DNA of 39,215 nt from Mediannikoviicoccus sp037890055 (GTDB taxonomy: Bacteria; Bacillota; Clostridia; Tissierellales; Peptoniphilaceae), in assembly GCA_037890055.1 (NCBI GenBank), contig JBBKBD010000019.1; one strand, given 5' to 3'. Below, one piece after another: positions 16,423 to 24,837 of this stretch; within the stretch, counting starts at the first letter, position 1, and each line of letters starts with the position of its first letter. The notes under the pieces were generated by a model, which worked only from the letters and a program-made list of their open reading frames with translations, ran no database searches and was not told the DNA's origin. The position numbers and the translations under genes are program-made.

Positions 16423-17112
16423 ATGAAGGAATTAATACCAAAGAACGATTATGGAATATTTGCAGATCACAATGATGTTGCAAGAGTGGACAGTAGATTT
16501 GTAGCAGAGTTTTTTGAAAAGAGGCACTCTAATGTTATAAGAGATATACAAACAATCACTCAACCCAAATCTGGGCTCAGTGAAGAATTTACTGAACTCA
16601 ATTTTGAGCTCAGCAGTTATAAGGATGTAACTGGAAGAAATCTACCATGTTATTTATTAACTAGAGATGGATTTACTATTTTAGCTATGGGTTACACTGG
16701 CAAAAAAGCCATGAAATTTAAAGAGCTCTATATTAAGAAATTTAACGAGATGGAAGAATTCATAAAGACTCTAGTATCAGCTAGAAATGAATTCCCTCTT
16801 TTAACTGAGAATATAAGATTGCTTCATGACAATCCAAAAGCTTATCACTTTAGTAATGAGTGTAACATGCTGAATCGTATCGTTTTAGGTAAGAGTGCAA
16901 AAGAATTTAGATTAGAAAATGATATACCAAAAGGAAAAAGTATAAGACCATATCTGAATCAATCACAAATAGATATGATTGAAACCTTGCAAAAGGTAGA
17001 TATTGGTTTATTAGTAGCATTTCCTAATTATCAAGAAAGAAAGAAACACCTTGAATGGTACAAGCAAAAATTGGAGGTACAAAATGTTTTATGTGAAAGA
17101 AAAAATCAATGA
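16423..17112 (+). CDS. Rha family phage regulatory protein
   Basis: The product (229 aa) has an N-terminal Rha domain (about 15-110: RVDSRFVAEFFEKRHSNVIRDIQ, then YLLTRDGFTILAMGYTGKKAMKFKELYIKKFNEME), as in pRha and KilA-type early phage regulators. A distinct C-terminal domain (about 130-225, LLHDNPKAYHFSNECNMLNRIVLGKSAKEFR...) follows, which recurs in phage and ICE proteins of this type. Rha blocks phage growth in hosts lacking IHF in the founding case; the role here is unknown. AGGAGG lies 7 nt before ATG 16423, partly folded into the leader hairpin. Confidence 0.87.
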   Translation: MKELIPKNDYGIFADHNDVARVDSRFVAEFFEKRHSNVIRDIQTITQPKSGLSEEFTELNFELSSYKDVTGRNLPCYLLTRDGFTILAMGYTGKKAMKFKELYIKKFNEMEEFIKTLVSARNEFPLLTENIRLLHDNPKAYHFSNECNMLNRIVLGKSAKEFRLENDIPKGKSIRPYLNQSQIDMIETLQKVDIGLLVAFPNYQERKKHLEWYKQKLEVQNVLCERKNQ

Positions 17113-17284
17113 TTCTATGGAAATAAGCATTGAAATAAATGATGAGAATGTCTTTTGCACCTGTCCAAAGTGTGGAAAAGAAGTTCGAGTAGAATTAAAT
17201 AAAGTATTGGAAGATGGCGATTTATTTTCTACTCAAGTTTGCTGTAATACTTGTAGTGAAACAATGAGGGATATTTATGAATAA
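17084..17284 (+). CDS. Small zinc-ribbon protein
   Basis: This 66-aa acidic protein carries cysteine pairs CTCPKCGKE and CCNTCSE (C-x-C-x2-C ... C-C-x2-C), consistent with one zinc ribbon. It may bind nucleic acid or a protein partner. ATG 17084 is chosen since GGAGGT (17072-17077) lies 6 nt upstream; the start lies within the end of the rha gene. The downstream gene overlaps it by 8 nt. Confidence 0.7.
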   Translation: MFYVKEKINDSMEISIEINDENVFCTCPKCGKEVRVELNKVLEDGDLFSTQVCCNTCSETMRDIYE

Positions 17285-17663
17285 AAAACTATACAACAGG
17301 AGTGGGTGCAAGGATCCCACTCCTTATCAAGCAATTAAAAATGCAGAGAAGAGATACTATCCCCTGGTATATATCTGCAGTCCATTTTCTGAAGATGTAG
17401 AAAATAATGTAATCAAGGCACAGAAGTATTCTCGCTATGCCTTGGATAGAGGAAATATACCAATAGCACCACATCTTTTATTTCCTCAGTTTATGAGTGA
17501 TGAAAGTGAGAGAAGACTCGCCATGCATTTTAATTACGTCCTTCTTGGAAAATGTGAAGAAGTATGGGTCTTTGGTGACTATATAAGCCAAGGTATGGCT
17601 GAAGAAATAAGAGTCGCTGAAAAGAGAAAAATGAAGATTCGTTATATAAAGGAGGTAGCCTAA
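17277..17663 (+). CDS. DUF4406-like protein (nucleoside 2-deoxyribosyltransferase-like fold)
   Basis: The product (128 aa) shows the pattern of DUF4406/DUF7768 proteins: YPLVYICSPFSED, a helix, PIAPHLLFPQFM, and the acidic end LLGKCEEVWVFGDYISQGMAEEIRVAEK with the conserved glutamate, like nucleoside 2-deoxyribosyltransferases. In phages such proteins may alter nucleotide pools or sense a nucleotide, but activity is unproven. The ATG overlaps the previous gene by 8 nt; the gene ends next to the primase start. Confidence 0.75.
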   Translation: MNKKLYNRSGCKDPTPYQAIKNAEKRYYPLVYICSPFSEDVENNVIKAQKYSRYALDRGNIPIAPHLLFPQFMSDESERRLAMHFNYVLLGKCEEVWVFGDYISQGMAEEIRVAEKRKMKIRYIKEVA

Positions 17664-19892
17664 TTGAAAATATACACCTCAAATTTAATAGGAGTGGAGT
17701 CAAACTGTATTTATCCAAATGAGGTTAATGCAGTAGATGTTAGGTCTTTTGAGAAAGCAGCGAGTTTTGATCATGTAATGGCTAAGTATAAAAACTCCTA
17801 CAGGTCCAATGATAATTTTATAGAGTCAGAATGCATTCCCATGGATATAGACAACGACCATTCAGAAAATCCAGACGATTGGATTTCAATGAATGATTTA
17901 AAGAGAATATTTGATGGAGTTAAATTTGCCATAGTTTACAGCAGAAACCATAGAAAAGAAAAAAATGGAAAAGCTGCAAGACCAAGGATGCACATATATT
18001 TTCCAATTCCTAAGATCACAAATTTAGATGAATATGTAGGAATAAAAGAAAGGCTCGCAGAGGCCTATACTTTCTTCGATGGTAATGCTTTAGATGGGGC
18101 GAGATTTTTCTTTGGAGTTAAGAATCCTTCTGTTGAAATAGTTAGGGGGAGGAAATATATAACTGATATTTTAAAAGATGACTTTGAGGATTTTGATAAC
18201 TCTCAAGACTTAATTCAGCAAGGTTCTAGAAATTCAACTATGAATCATTTTGCTGGTAGGGTTCTAATTCGATATGGAAATACAGATGAGGCGAGAGAAC
18301 TATTTGATAAAAAAGCTAGTCTTTGCTCACCACCACTCCCAGATGATGAACTGGAACAAATATGGAGGTCTGCTTGTAAATTCTATAAAAAAGTAGCAGA
18401 AAGTGAAGATTATGTTCCACCTGAAGAATATACTGAAGGCATAAATTTAAGACCGTCAGAATTTTCAGACATAGGTCAAGCAGAAGTTTTTGTAAGAGAA
18501 TATCAAGACAGAATTCGATTTTCTCCTTCTACAGGTTTTCTTGTTTACAACGACTCTTACTGGGAGGAATCTGAACTAAAAGCGCAAGGATATTCTCAAG
18601 ATTTGGTTTTAAAACAGATAGAGGAAATAGACAATGAACTTTTGAAAATGGATGAAGACATTAAGAAATCTGGAGTTAGGGATATTATGTCCTCAATGAG
18701 TGAGAAAAAGGCAATGGAGGTTTTTGATAAAAATCAAAAATCTATATACTATAAATTAACTTCGCTTGAGGCTTATAAGAAATATGCAGTAAAACGAGGG
18801 GACACCAGAGCCATCCATGCAACATTAAAAGAATCAAAACCCATGCTTGAAATAGACCAAAGAGAACTTGATACAGATGAATTCTTGTTAAACACTCCGT
18901 CATTTACAGTTGATTTAAAAACTGGAGAATATAGAGACCATAAGGCAGATGATTATATAACCAAAGAAACCTCTGTAGATCCTAGTGATGAAAATATGGA
19001 TATATGGCTTGATGCCTTAGAGACATTTTTTGTAAAAGATAGTGAACTTATAGAATACGTTCAGAAAGTAGCAGGAATTTCTCTTATTGGAAAAGTATAT
19101 ATTGAGGCTCTCATTATTGCTTATGGTGATGGAAGAAATGGAAAGTCTACATTTTGGAATACTATCTCAAGAGTTCTTAATCTATATAGTGGGTCAATCT
19201 CGGCAGATATTCTTACTGTTAATTCTAAGAGAAATGCTAAACCAGAACTTGCTGAAACAAGAGGCAAAAGACTTTTAATTGCAGCAGAACTTCAAGAAGG
19301 ACTAAGATTAAATACTTCAAATGTAAAACAGCTTTGTTCTACAGATGAAATTGTAGCAGAGAAAAAATATCGAGATCCATTTAAGTTCATACCTTCTCAT
19401 ACCCTTGTCCTATATACTAATCACCTACCAAAGGTTGGTGCTTTGGATGAAGGAACTTGGAGGAGACTTATTGTAATTCCATTCGAGGCAAAGATAGAGG
19501 GTAGTAGTGATATTAAAAACTACACTGATTATTTAGTAGATAAGGCTGGAGGAGCAGTTCTCAATTGGTTAATTGAGGGTGCTAAAAAAGCTATTGATGA
19601 AGATTTTAAATTCAGCCTACCTAAAAAAGTGGCTGATGCCATCAATGAATATAAAGAATCGAATAACTGGTTCAAGCATTTCTTAAATGAGTGCTGTGAG
19701 ATTGATTCATCCTATGAAGAAAAGTCTGGAGAAGTCTATCAAGAATATAGAGCCTATTGTTTAAGAACTGGAGATTATGTAAGATCTACAACAGATTTTT
19801 ATTCTGCTTTGTCGTCCAATGGATTTAATAGGGTAAAACTTCGTGATGGAATTAAGATTCAAGGACTAAAGTTAAAAAGTGACTTTGTGTAA
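17664..19892 (+). CDS. Phage primase-helicase (AEP primase plus SF3/P4-type helicase)
   Basis: The product (742 aa) combines DNA priming and unwinding. The N-terminal part resembles an archaeo-eukaryotic primase with the catalytic pair D61-x-D63 (MDIDND) and RPRMHIYFPIP. A primase C-terminal linker (about 195-245, GSRNSTMNHFAGRVLIRYG) follows. The C-terminal half is a D5/P4-like superfamily 3 helicase with Walker A GDGRNGKST at 488-496, Walker B-like LLIAAELQEG, and sensor LVLYTNHLPKVGALDEGTWRRL with the arginine finger. Translation starts at TTG 17664, 7 nt after AAAGGAGG, directly after the preceding stop. With PolA, SSB-like and nuclease proteins it forms a complete phage replisome. Confidence 0.92.
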   Translation: MKIYTSNLIGVESNCIYPNEVNAVDVRSFEKAASFDHVMAKYKNSYRSNDNFIESECIPMDIDNDHSENPDDWISMNDLKRIFDGVKFAIVYSRNHRKEKNGKAARPRMHIYFPIPKITNLDEYVGIKERLAEAYTFFDGNALDGARFFFGVKNPSVEIVRGRKYITDILKDDFEDFDNSQDLIQQGSRNSTMNHFAGRVLIRYGNTDEARELFDKKASLCSPPLPDDELEQIWRSACKFYKKVAESEDYVPPEEYTEGINLRPSEFSDIGQAEVFVREYQDRIRFSPSTGFLVYNDSYWEESELKAQGYSQDLVLKQIEEIDNELLKMDEDIKKSGVRDIMSSMSEKKAMEVFDKNQKSIYYKLTSLEAYKKYAVKRGDTRAIHATLKESKPMLEIDQRELDTDEFLLNTPSFTVDLKTGEYRDHKADDYITKETSVDPSDENMDIWLDALETFFVKDSELIEYVQKVAGISLIGKVYIEALIIAYGDGRNGKSTFWNTISRVLNLYSGSISADILTVNSKRNAKPELAETRGKRLLIAAELQEGLRLNTSNVKQLCSTDEIVAEKKYRDPFKFIPSHTLVLYTNHLPKVGALDEGTWRRLIVIPFEAKIEGSSDIKNYTDYLVDKAGGAVLNWLIEGAKKAIDEDFKFSLPKKVADAINEYKESNNWFKHFLNECCEIDSSYEEKSGEVYQEYRAYCLRTGDYVRSTTDFYSALSSNGFNRVKLRDGIKIQGLKLKSDFV

Positions 19893-19900
19893 ATTTAGGC

Positions 19901-20007
19901 ATTGTGCAAGTCTCGAAGGTCATATATATAACTTTTATATAGTAATAAAATTAAATTTTGTATATATATAAAGGTTATAGAGGAGACCTTCGAGACCTTC
20001 ACACAAT
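19901..20007. repeat. Large AT-rich palindrome; candidate replication origin or regulatory site
   Basis: The gap between primase and VRR-NUC genes is one long interrupted palindrome. 19901-19906 pairs with 20002-20007, 19910-19921 pairs perfectly with 19985-19996 (gtctcgaaggtc), and 19927-19941 pairs with 19965-19979 (one wobble) around an A/T-only centre. No T tract follows, so it does not look like a terminator. A DNA-level role as a phage origin or protein-binding site is inferred from position and AT content. Confidence 0.5.
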
Positions 20008-20029
20008 CGTTAGAAAGGTTGAAATATAA

Positions 20030-20311
20030 ATGTTAGAAAACGAAATAGAAAAAGCCTTAGTTGACAAGGTTAAACTTATTGGAGGTCTATGTCTTAAATT
20101 TACATCTCCTTCAATGACGGGAATACCAGATAGGATAATACTTCTCCCTAAAGGAAAGATTGGATTTGTTGAAACAAAAAGACCTGTAGGAGAACCAAGA
20201 CCAATTCAGAAAAAGAGAATTAGGCAATTTAAAGATTTAGGTTTTAAGGTTTATGTTCTTGATTCCAAAGAAAACATTGATGAAATAATAAAGAGGATCG
20301 GAGGTGACTAA
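20030..20311 (+). CDS. VRR-NUC domain nuclease
   Basis: This is a 93-aa single-domain VRR-NUC protein of the PD-(D/E)XK superfamily: an N-terminal E (LENEIEKAL), then GIPDRIIL, and FVETKRP holding the E-x-K catalytic pair, followed by Q in RPIQKKR. Stand-alone phage VRR-NUC proteins are taken to be structure-specific nucleases acting on replication or recombination junctions. They commonly stand right before the SNF2 helicase, as here. The Shine-Dalgarno sequence (AGAAAGG) is weak and somewhat distant. Confidence 0.9.
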   Translation: MLENEIEKALVDKVKLIGGLCLKFTSPSMTGIPDRIILLPKGKIGFVETKRPVGEPRPIQKKRIRQFKDLGFKVYVLDSKENIDEIIKRIGGD

Positions 20312-21655
<1,344 letters not shown>

Positions 21656-21702
21656 GTAGAGGTTCTATAGGGAACTTACCTCAAAACTTATGGAGGTAAG
21701 AA

Positions 21703-22110
21703 ATGAATGCAAAAGAATATTTAAAACAAGCTTTTTATTTAGATAAGAGAATTAATAGTAAGTTAGAACAAGTTGAAAGTTTAAATGCTCTGGCTACAAA
21801 AGCTACATCAACCTTATCTGATATGCCAAAGAGTTCCAATAGAGGAACATCTAAACTTGAGGATACTATAATTAAGATTGTAGAACTTCAAGAAGAAATC
21901 AATAAGGATATAGATAAGTTGGTAGATTTGAAGAAAGAAATCGTAAGAACAATAAAAAAGATTGAAGACAAAGAACTTCAAGTCGTTTTAGAAAAAAGAT
22001 ATCTTTGTTTTGAATCTTGGGAGAGAATAGCGGTTGAGATGAATTACTCAATTCAGCATATTTTTAGGTTGCATAGTAAGGCTTTAAAAAATATAGTAAT
22101 TAGTGTTTAG
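21703..22110 (+). CDS. DUF1492 family phage regulator, sigma-like HTH
   Basis: The product (135 aa) is a coiled helical protein ending in a region 4-like helix-turn-helix (LEKRYLCFESWERIAVEMNYSIQ, then HIFRLHSKALKNI). It fits DUF1492, related to ArpU/RinA-type late transcription regulators of Gram-positive phages. It closes the early region, where a switch to late packaging and structural genes is expected. GGAGGTAAG is correctly spaced from the ATG. Confidence 0.83.
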   Translation: MNAKEYLKQAFYLDKRINSKLEQVESLNALATKATSTLSDMPKSSNRGTSKLEDTIIKIVELQEEINKDIDKLVDLKKEIVRTIKKIEDKELQVVLEKRYLCFESWERIAVEMNYSIQHIFRLHSKALKNIVISV

Positions 22111-22121
22111 GGTTGGACAAA

Positions 22122-22150
22122 TGGAAATATAGTTCAGACTATGCTATAAT
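22122..22150 (+). promoter_or_regulatory. Extended -10 promoter of the MATE cassette
   Basis: TGCTATAAT (22142-22150) is a consensus extended -10; a weak -35 (tggaaa, 22122-22127) is 17 nt upstream. It gives the MATE gene its own transcript with an about 340-nt leader. Confidence 0.6.
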
Positions 22151-22179
22151 GAAAAATATAGAAGAAAGAGGATATATCT

Positions 22180-22269
22180 ATGAAAACATCATTAAAAAAC
22201 CATCCTAAGAACAAGCTATACTCTGTACAAATAAAACCGATGAAACATTGTACAGAGTATAGCAAATAG
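22180..22269 (+). CDS. 29-aa leader peptide of the MATE attenuator
   Basis: This short open frame starts at ATG 22180 behind a purine-rich Shine-Dalgarno (gaaagagg) and encodes MKTSLKNHPKNKLYSVQIKP followed by nine residues to TAG 22267-22269. Its second half exactly covers the 16-bp palindrome. The layout (promoter, leader peptide, stem-loops, terminator, efflux gene) matches ribosome-sensing attenuators of Gram-positive resistance genes. The peptide sequence itself is not one I recognise. Translation is inferred. Confidence 0.5.
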   Translation: MKTSLKNHPKNKLYSVQIKPMKHCTEYSK

Positions 22270-22291
22270 ATTGCATTTAAGATTTCATCGG
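22215..22291 (+). promoter_or_regulatory. 16-bp palindrome with loop-to-downstream pairing (attenuator fold)
   Basis: Arms 22215-22230 and 22248-22263 pair perfectly over 16 bp. The loop segment 22237-22245 (ccgatgaaa) is perfectly complementary to 22283-22291 (tttcatcgg). This gives either a pseudoknot or two exclusive hairpins. A ribosome translating or stalling on the leader peptide would melt the first stem and free the loop arm. Confidence 0.6.
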
Positions 22292-22359
22292 GAAATATAC
22301 AGTCAAGTCATTGATATGGCTTTATTTTGGTGTGCATTTCTCGATATATAACTAAGTGT

Positions 22360-22395
22360 AAAAGGCTACTGGCAATGTTTTGTTTGTAGCCTTTT
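22360..22395 (+). terminator. First hairpin of the MATE leader, terminator-like
   Basis: Arms 22360-22369 and 22386-22395 (aaaaggctac/gtagcctttt) pair perfectly over 10 bp with a 16-nt loop. The T tract is only four long and then mixed, so it may be a weak terminator or an alternative partner for the stronger hairpin that follows. Confidence 0.55.
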
Positions 22396-22405
22396 GTTAT
22401 ATTTT

Positions 22406-22451
22406 CAAGCAAAAGGCAGATGCTGTATTGTATTTATGCCTTTTTTTCTTG
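22406..22451 (+). terminator. Intrinsic terminator just upstream of the MATE gene
   Basis: Arms 22411-22418 and 22437-22444 (aaaaggca/tgcctttt) pair perfectly, and outer caag/cttg (22406-22409/22448-22451) can add to the base. A T7 run begins at 22441. It lies 45 nt before the efflux gene, so transcription must read through it for expression. Confidence 0.7.
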
Positions 22452-22495
22452 CATAAATATTGGAAGTTATATATTGAGAAATGGAGAATAATAAA

Positions 22496-23860
22496 ATGAA
22501 TGAAAATAGAATAAAAATATTGAAAGAAGAAAATATTGATAAAGCACTCTTTAAGCTTGGGATTCCTATGGTTATCAGCTTATTGGTAGCAGCGTTATAC
22601 AATGTTGTAGATACCTATTTTGTTTCGGGACTTGGGAAAGAAGCTGTAGCTGCCGTTTCAGTTGCATTTCCAATTCAACTTATCTTTTTAGGAATAGGAT
22701 TAACATTTGGAGCAGGATCAGGCTCTTATATTTCACGATTATTAGGAGCGAAAAATAACAAAGAAGCAAATATTGTAGCTACAGTTTCTTTATTTTCTAG
22801 TGCTATTATGGCGATAATAATAGCAATTGTGTTATTTTACTCTTTAGATAGTGTGATGAAGTTTATTGGAGCTACTCCAGTTATTATGGAACTTGCTAAA
22901 ACATATACTAGTCTGTTTATAATAGGTGGAGTTTTAGGAGCTGTGAATGTTACTCTAGGGAATTTAGCAGTTTCACAGGGAGCAGCTAAAATCTCCTTGA
23001 AAGCAATGATTGTAGGATCTTTATCAAATATAATTTTAGATCCAATATTCATCTTTAAATTAAATTTGGGAGTGAAAGGTGCTGCAATTGCAACACTAAT
23101 AGCTAGAGTTATAACTAGCTTAATGTATCTTATTTACTTTATTGGAGATAAAAATTTAATTAAAATTAAAATACAGAACTTCAAACCTACAGTTGCAATT
23201 TATAAAGAAATACTAAAAATTGGAATATCTCTATTAATACTTCAGATTTTGCAAACCATAGCAATAAGTAAAATATCTTATGCTGCTTCTTTTTATGGAG
23301 AAGAAGCAATAGCAGCAATGGGAATAGTTCTTAGAATAGTAACTCTTGGTACAAATGTAGTAGCAGGATATATGAAAGGATTACAACCTATAGCAGGTTT
23401 TAATTACGGAGCTAAAAATTATGAAAGAGTACAAGAAGCTATAAAATCGAGCATAAAATGGACGACTCTATTTTGTATAGTTTGGACAGCTATTATATAT
23501 TTATTTACACCAAGTATATTATCAATATTTGGGAAAGATAAGGATGTACTGAGGATAGCAATTCCAGCTTTAAGAGCAGCAGTAATTATGTTTATAACAT
23601 TTGGGTTTCAATTTACCTATGCAACATTATATTTAGCAATAGGTAAAGCATTGGCTGGAGCTTTTTTAAATTCACTAAGACAAGGCATTGTATTTATACC
23701 AGTTATTTTACTATTACCCAAAATGATGGGATTAGATGGTGTGATATATGCTCAAGCAATATCGGATGTATTGACAACAATAATTACGGTTCCATTTGCT
23801 CTTAGCGTTTCTAAGCAATTGGAATCAAAAATAATTTTCAGAAAAAATTTTAAAATTTGA
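22496..23860 (+). CDS. MATE family multidrug efflux pump
   Basis: This 454-aa membrane transporter has the twelve-helix MATE architecture with two related halves. Typical family signatures are PMVISLLVAALYNVVDTYFVSGLG near the N-terminus and LQPIAGFNYGAKNYERVQEAI in the second half. It is closest in style to MepA-like cation-coupled drug exporters; substrates cannot be read from sequence. ATG 22496 is preferred because GGAG (22483-22486) lies 9 nt upstream; ATG 22481 is possible. It is a cargo gene between the replication and packaging modules, with its own promoter and attenuator. Its A+T-rich codon use differs little from the phage. Confidence 0.92.
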   Translation: MNENRIKILKEENIDKALFKLGIPMVISLLVAALYNVVDTYFVSGLGKEAVAAVSVAFPIQLIFLGIGLTFGAGSGSYISRLLGAKNNKEANIVATVSLFSSAIMAIIIAIVLFYSLDSVMKFIGATPVIMELAKTYTSLFIIGGVLGAVNVTLGNLAVSQGAAKISLKAMIVGSLSNIILDPIFIFKLNLGVKGAAIATLIARVITSLMYLIYFIGDKNLIKIKIQNFKPTVAIYKEILKIGISLLILQILQTIAISKISYAASFYGEEAIAAMGIVLRIVTLGTNVVAGYMKGLQPIAGFNYGAKNYERVQEAIKSSIKWTTLFCIVWTAIIYLFTPSILSIFGKDKDVLRIAIPALRAAVIMFITFGFQFTYATLYLAIGKALAGAFLNSLRQGIVFIPVILLLPKMMGLDGVIYAQAISDVLTTIITVPFALSVSKQLESKIIFRKNFKI

Positions 23861-23944
23861 ATTTAATCAATTTAAATGAGAGCAAAGTTGATAGAATGAG
23901 AGTAAGTAGTTGTAGTATAGTTAAAATAGCAAAAGAATAATTAA

Positions 23945-23980
23945 AAGAGCCTTGGAGATTTAATCTTCAGGGCTTTCTTT
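23945..23980 (+). terminator. Imperfect hairpin between MATE and HNH genes
   Basis: Segment agagccttggagatt pairs imperfectly with aatcttcagggct, ending in ctttctttat. It probably ends the MATE transcript, at low to moderate strength. Confidence 0.5.
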
Positions 23981-23993
23981 ATGGAGTGATAAA

Positions 23994-24362
23994 GTGCCAA
24001 GAAAACCTAAGAGACCATGTTCGCATCCAGGTTGTCCAGAATTAGTTGAGGGACGATTCTGTAAAAAACATGAGAAAGAATACAACAAGAACTATGAAAA
24101 ATATAAACGAGATCCTGAAACTCATAAGCGCTATGGAAAAACGTGGAGAATTATTAGAAAAAGATATGTAGCAGAGCATCCACTTTGTGAGATGTGTTTA
24201 AAAGAAAATAGAATGACAAAGGTAGAGGAAGTACATCATATACTTCCTCTTTCTCGTGGTGGAACAAATAACGAAGACAATCTTATGAGCCTTTGTAAAT
24301 CTTGTCACTCAAAGACTCATGCAAGGAGTGGAGATAGATTCAATAATAAAAACGAGGGATAG
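23994..24362 (+). CDS. HNH endonuclease associated with packaging
   Basis: The product (122 aa) carries two zinc-type clusters: CSHPGCPELVEGRFCKKH at the N-terminus, and CEMCLKE ... CKSCHSKTH around the HNH core VHHILPLSRGGTNNEDNL. In cos-type phages an HNH protein encoded next to the terminases is required with TerL for cos cleavage, and that is the likely role here. The start is GTG 23994 with GGAGTG 5 nt upstream. A hairpin overlapping its stop codon separates it from a reverse-strand gene. Confidence 0.9.
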   Translation: MPRKPKRPCSHPGCPELVEGRFCKKHEKEYNKNYEKYKRDPETHKRYGKTWRIIRKRYVAEHPLCEMCLKENRMTKVEEVHHILPLSRGGTNNEDNLMSLCKSCHSKTHARSGDRFNNKNEG

Positions 24363-24380
24363 AATCTTCTATCTCTCGTT
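24351..24380. terminator. Bidirectional terminator between convergent genes
   Basis: Arms 24351-24362 and 24369-24380 pair over 12 bp with one wobble around a 6-nt loop. The hairpin includes the HNH stop codon and ends 8 nt before the stop of the reverse-strand gene, so it can serve both. T tracts are short. Confidence 0.6.
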
Positions 24381-24388
24381 TAATGGAA

Positions 24389-24655
24389 CTAATAGCTAAG
24401 AGTACCGCAGTTGTGATTGCCCCATCCATCTTTTATGGCTTTTCCAATAAGATAATTAATATCAGCAATAGATGGAATCCTAGCTTGTCCTCTTGCAGCT
24501 TGAAGAGTACCATCTGGACGCTTCCAAATAAATCGGTATCCATTTTCTTCGTTTCCATCTCCATACTCATATCGCACATATTGGAAACAAAGATTCCAAC
24601 TATCAGTTTCACCAATTTGTGCCTCATTTAAAACGACCACTCTTGTTTGACTCAT
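24389..24655 (-). CDS. 88-aa cargo protein, function unknown
   Basis: The protein begins MSQTRVVVLNEAQIGETDSW and has a central YRFIWKRPDGTLQAARGQARIP stretch that looks like a small beta-rich domain. I do not recognise a characterised family. It is transcribed against the phage late direction from its own consensus promoter, so it is probably expressed in the lysogen (a moron). AAGGAGG precedes ATG 24655; an upstream frame start at 24682 lacks this signal. Confidence 0.7.
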   Translation of the reverse strand: MSQTRVVVLNEAQIGETDSWNLCFQYVRYEYGDGNEENGYRFIWKRPDGTLQAARGQARIPSIADINYLIGKAIKDGWGNHNCGTLSY

Positions 24656-24697
24656 ATTGACCTCCTTATAAGTATCTAACAAGTAACTGATAAGTAT

Positions 24698-24726
24698 ATA
24701 ATAATATATTTTTATAAAGACGTCAA
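24698..24726 (-). promoter_or_regulatory. Sigma-A promoter of the 88-aa reverse gene
   Basis: On the minus strand, TTGACG (24726-24721) and TATTAT (24703-24698) are spaced 17 nt, with an all-A/T region between. It drives the reverse gene from within the late region. Confidence 0.7.
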
Positions 24727-24748
24727 TAAAAATTTTATATTTTTTTAG

Positions 24749-24837
24749 AAGGGAGGGGGAGTCTTAATCTCTACGACAGATTTCCCTACCAACGGTGCCG
24801 CCCTCTCACGCACAAAAAAACGGGTTCAAAGGGGGTA
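24749..24837. other. GC-rich, gene-free patch; candidate cos site
   Basis: This stretch is far richer in G and C than its surroundings, with runs gggaggggg, ggtgccgccctctcacgc and cgggttcaaaggggg. It lies between the HNH nuclease and the terminase genes, where cos sites of HNH-containing siphophages are found. Cohesive-end positions cannot be assigned from sequence alone. Confidence 0.5.

Noticed and set aside
19087..19278. Open frame of 63 codons inside the primase-helicase gene
   Set aside because: It overlaps the Walker A region of a clear coding gene in another frame and has no ribosome binding site.
22111..22480. Metabolite riboswitch upstream of the MATE gene
   Set aside because: No known aptamer signature is recognised, and the leader peptide and palindrome explain the structure better as ribosome-mediated attenuation.
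24383..24631. Forward open frame opposite the 88-aa reverse gene
   Set aside because: The reverse frame has a strong Shine-Dalgarno sequence and consensus promoter; the forward one is its shadow.
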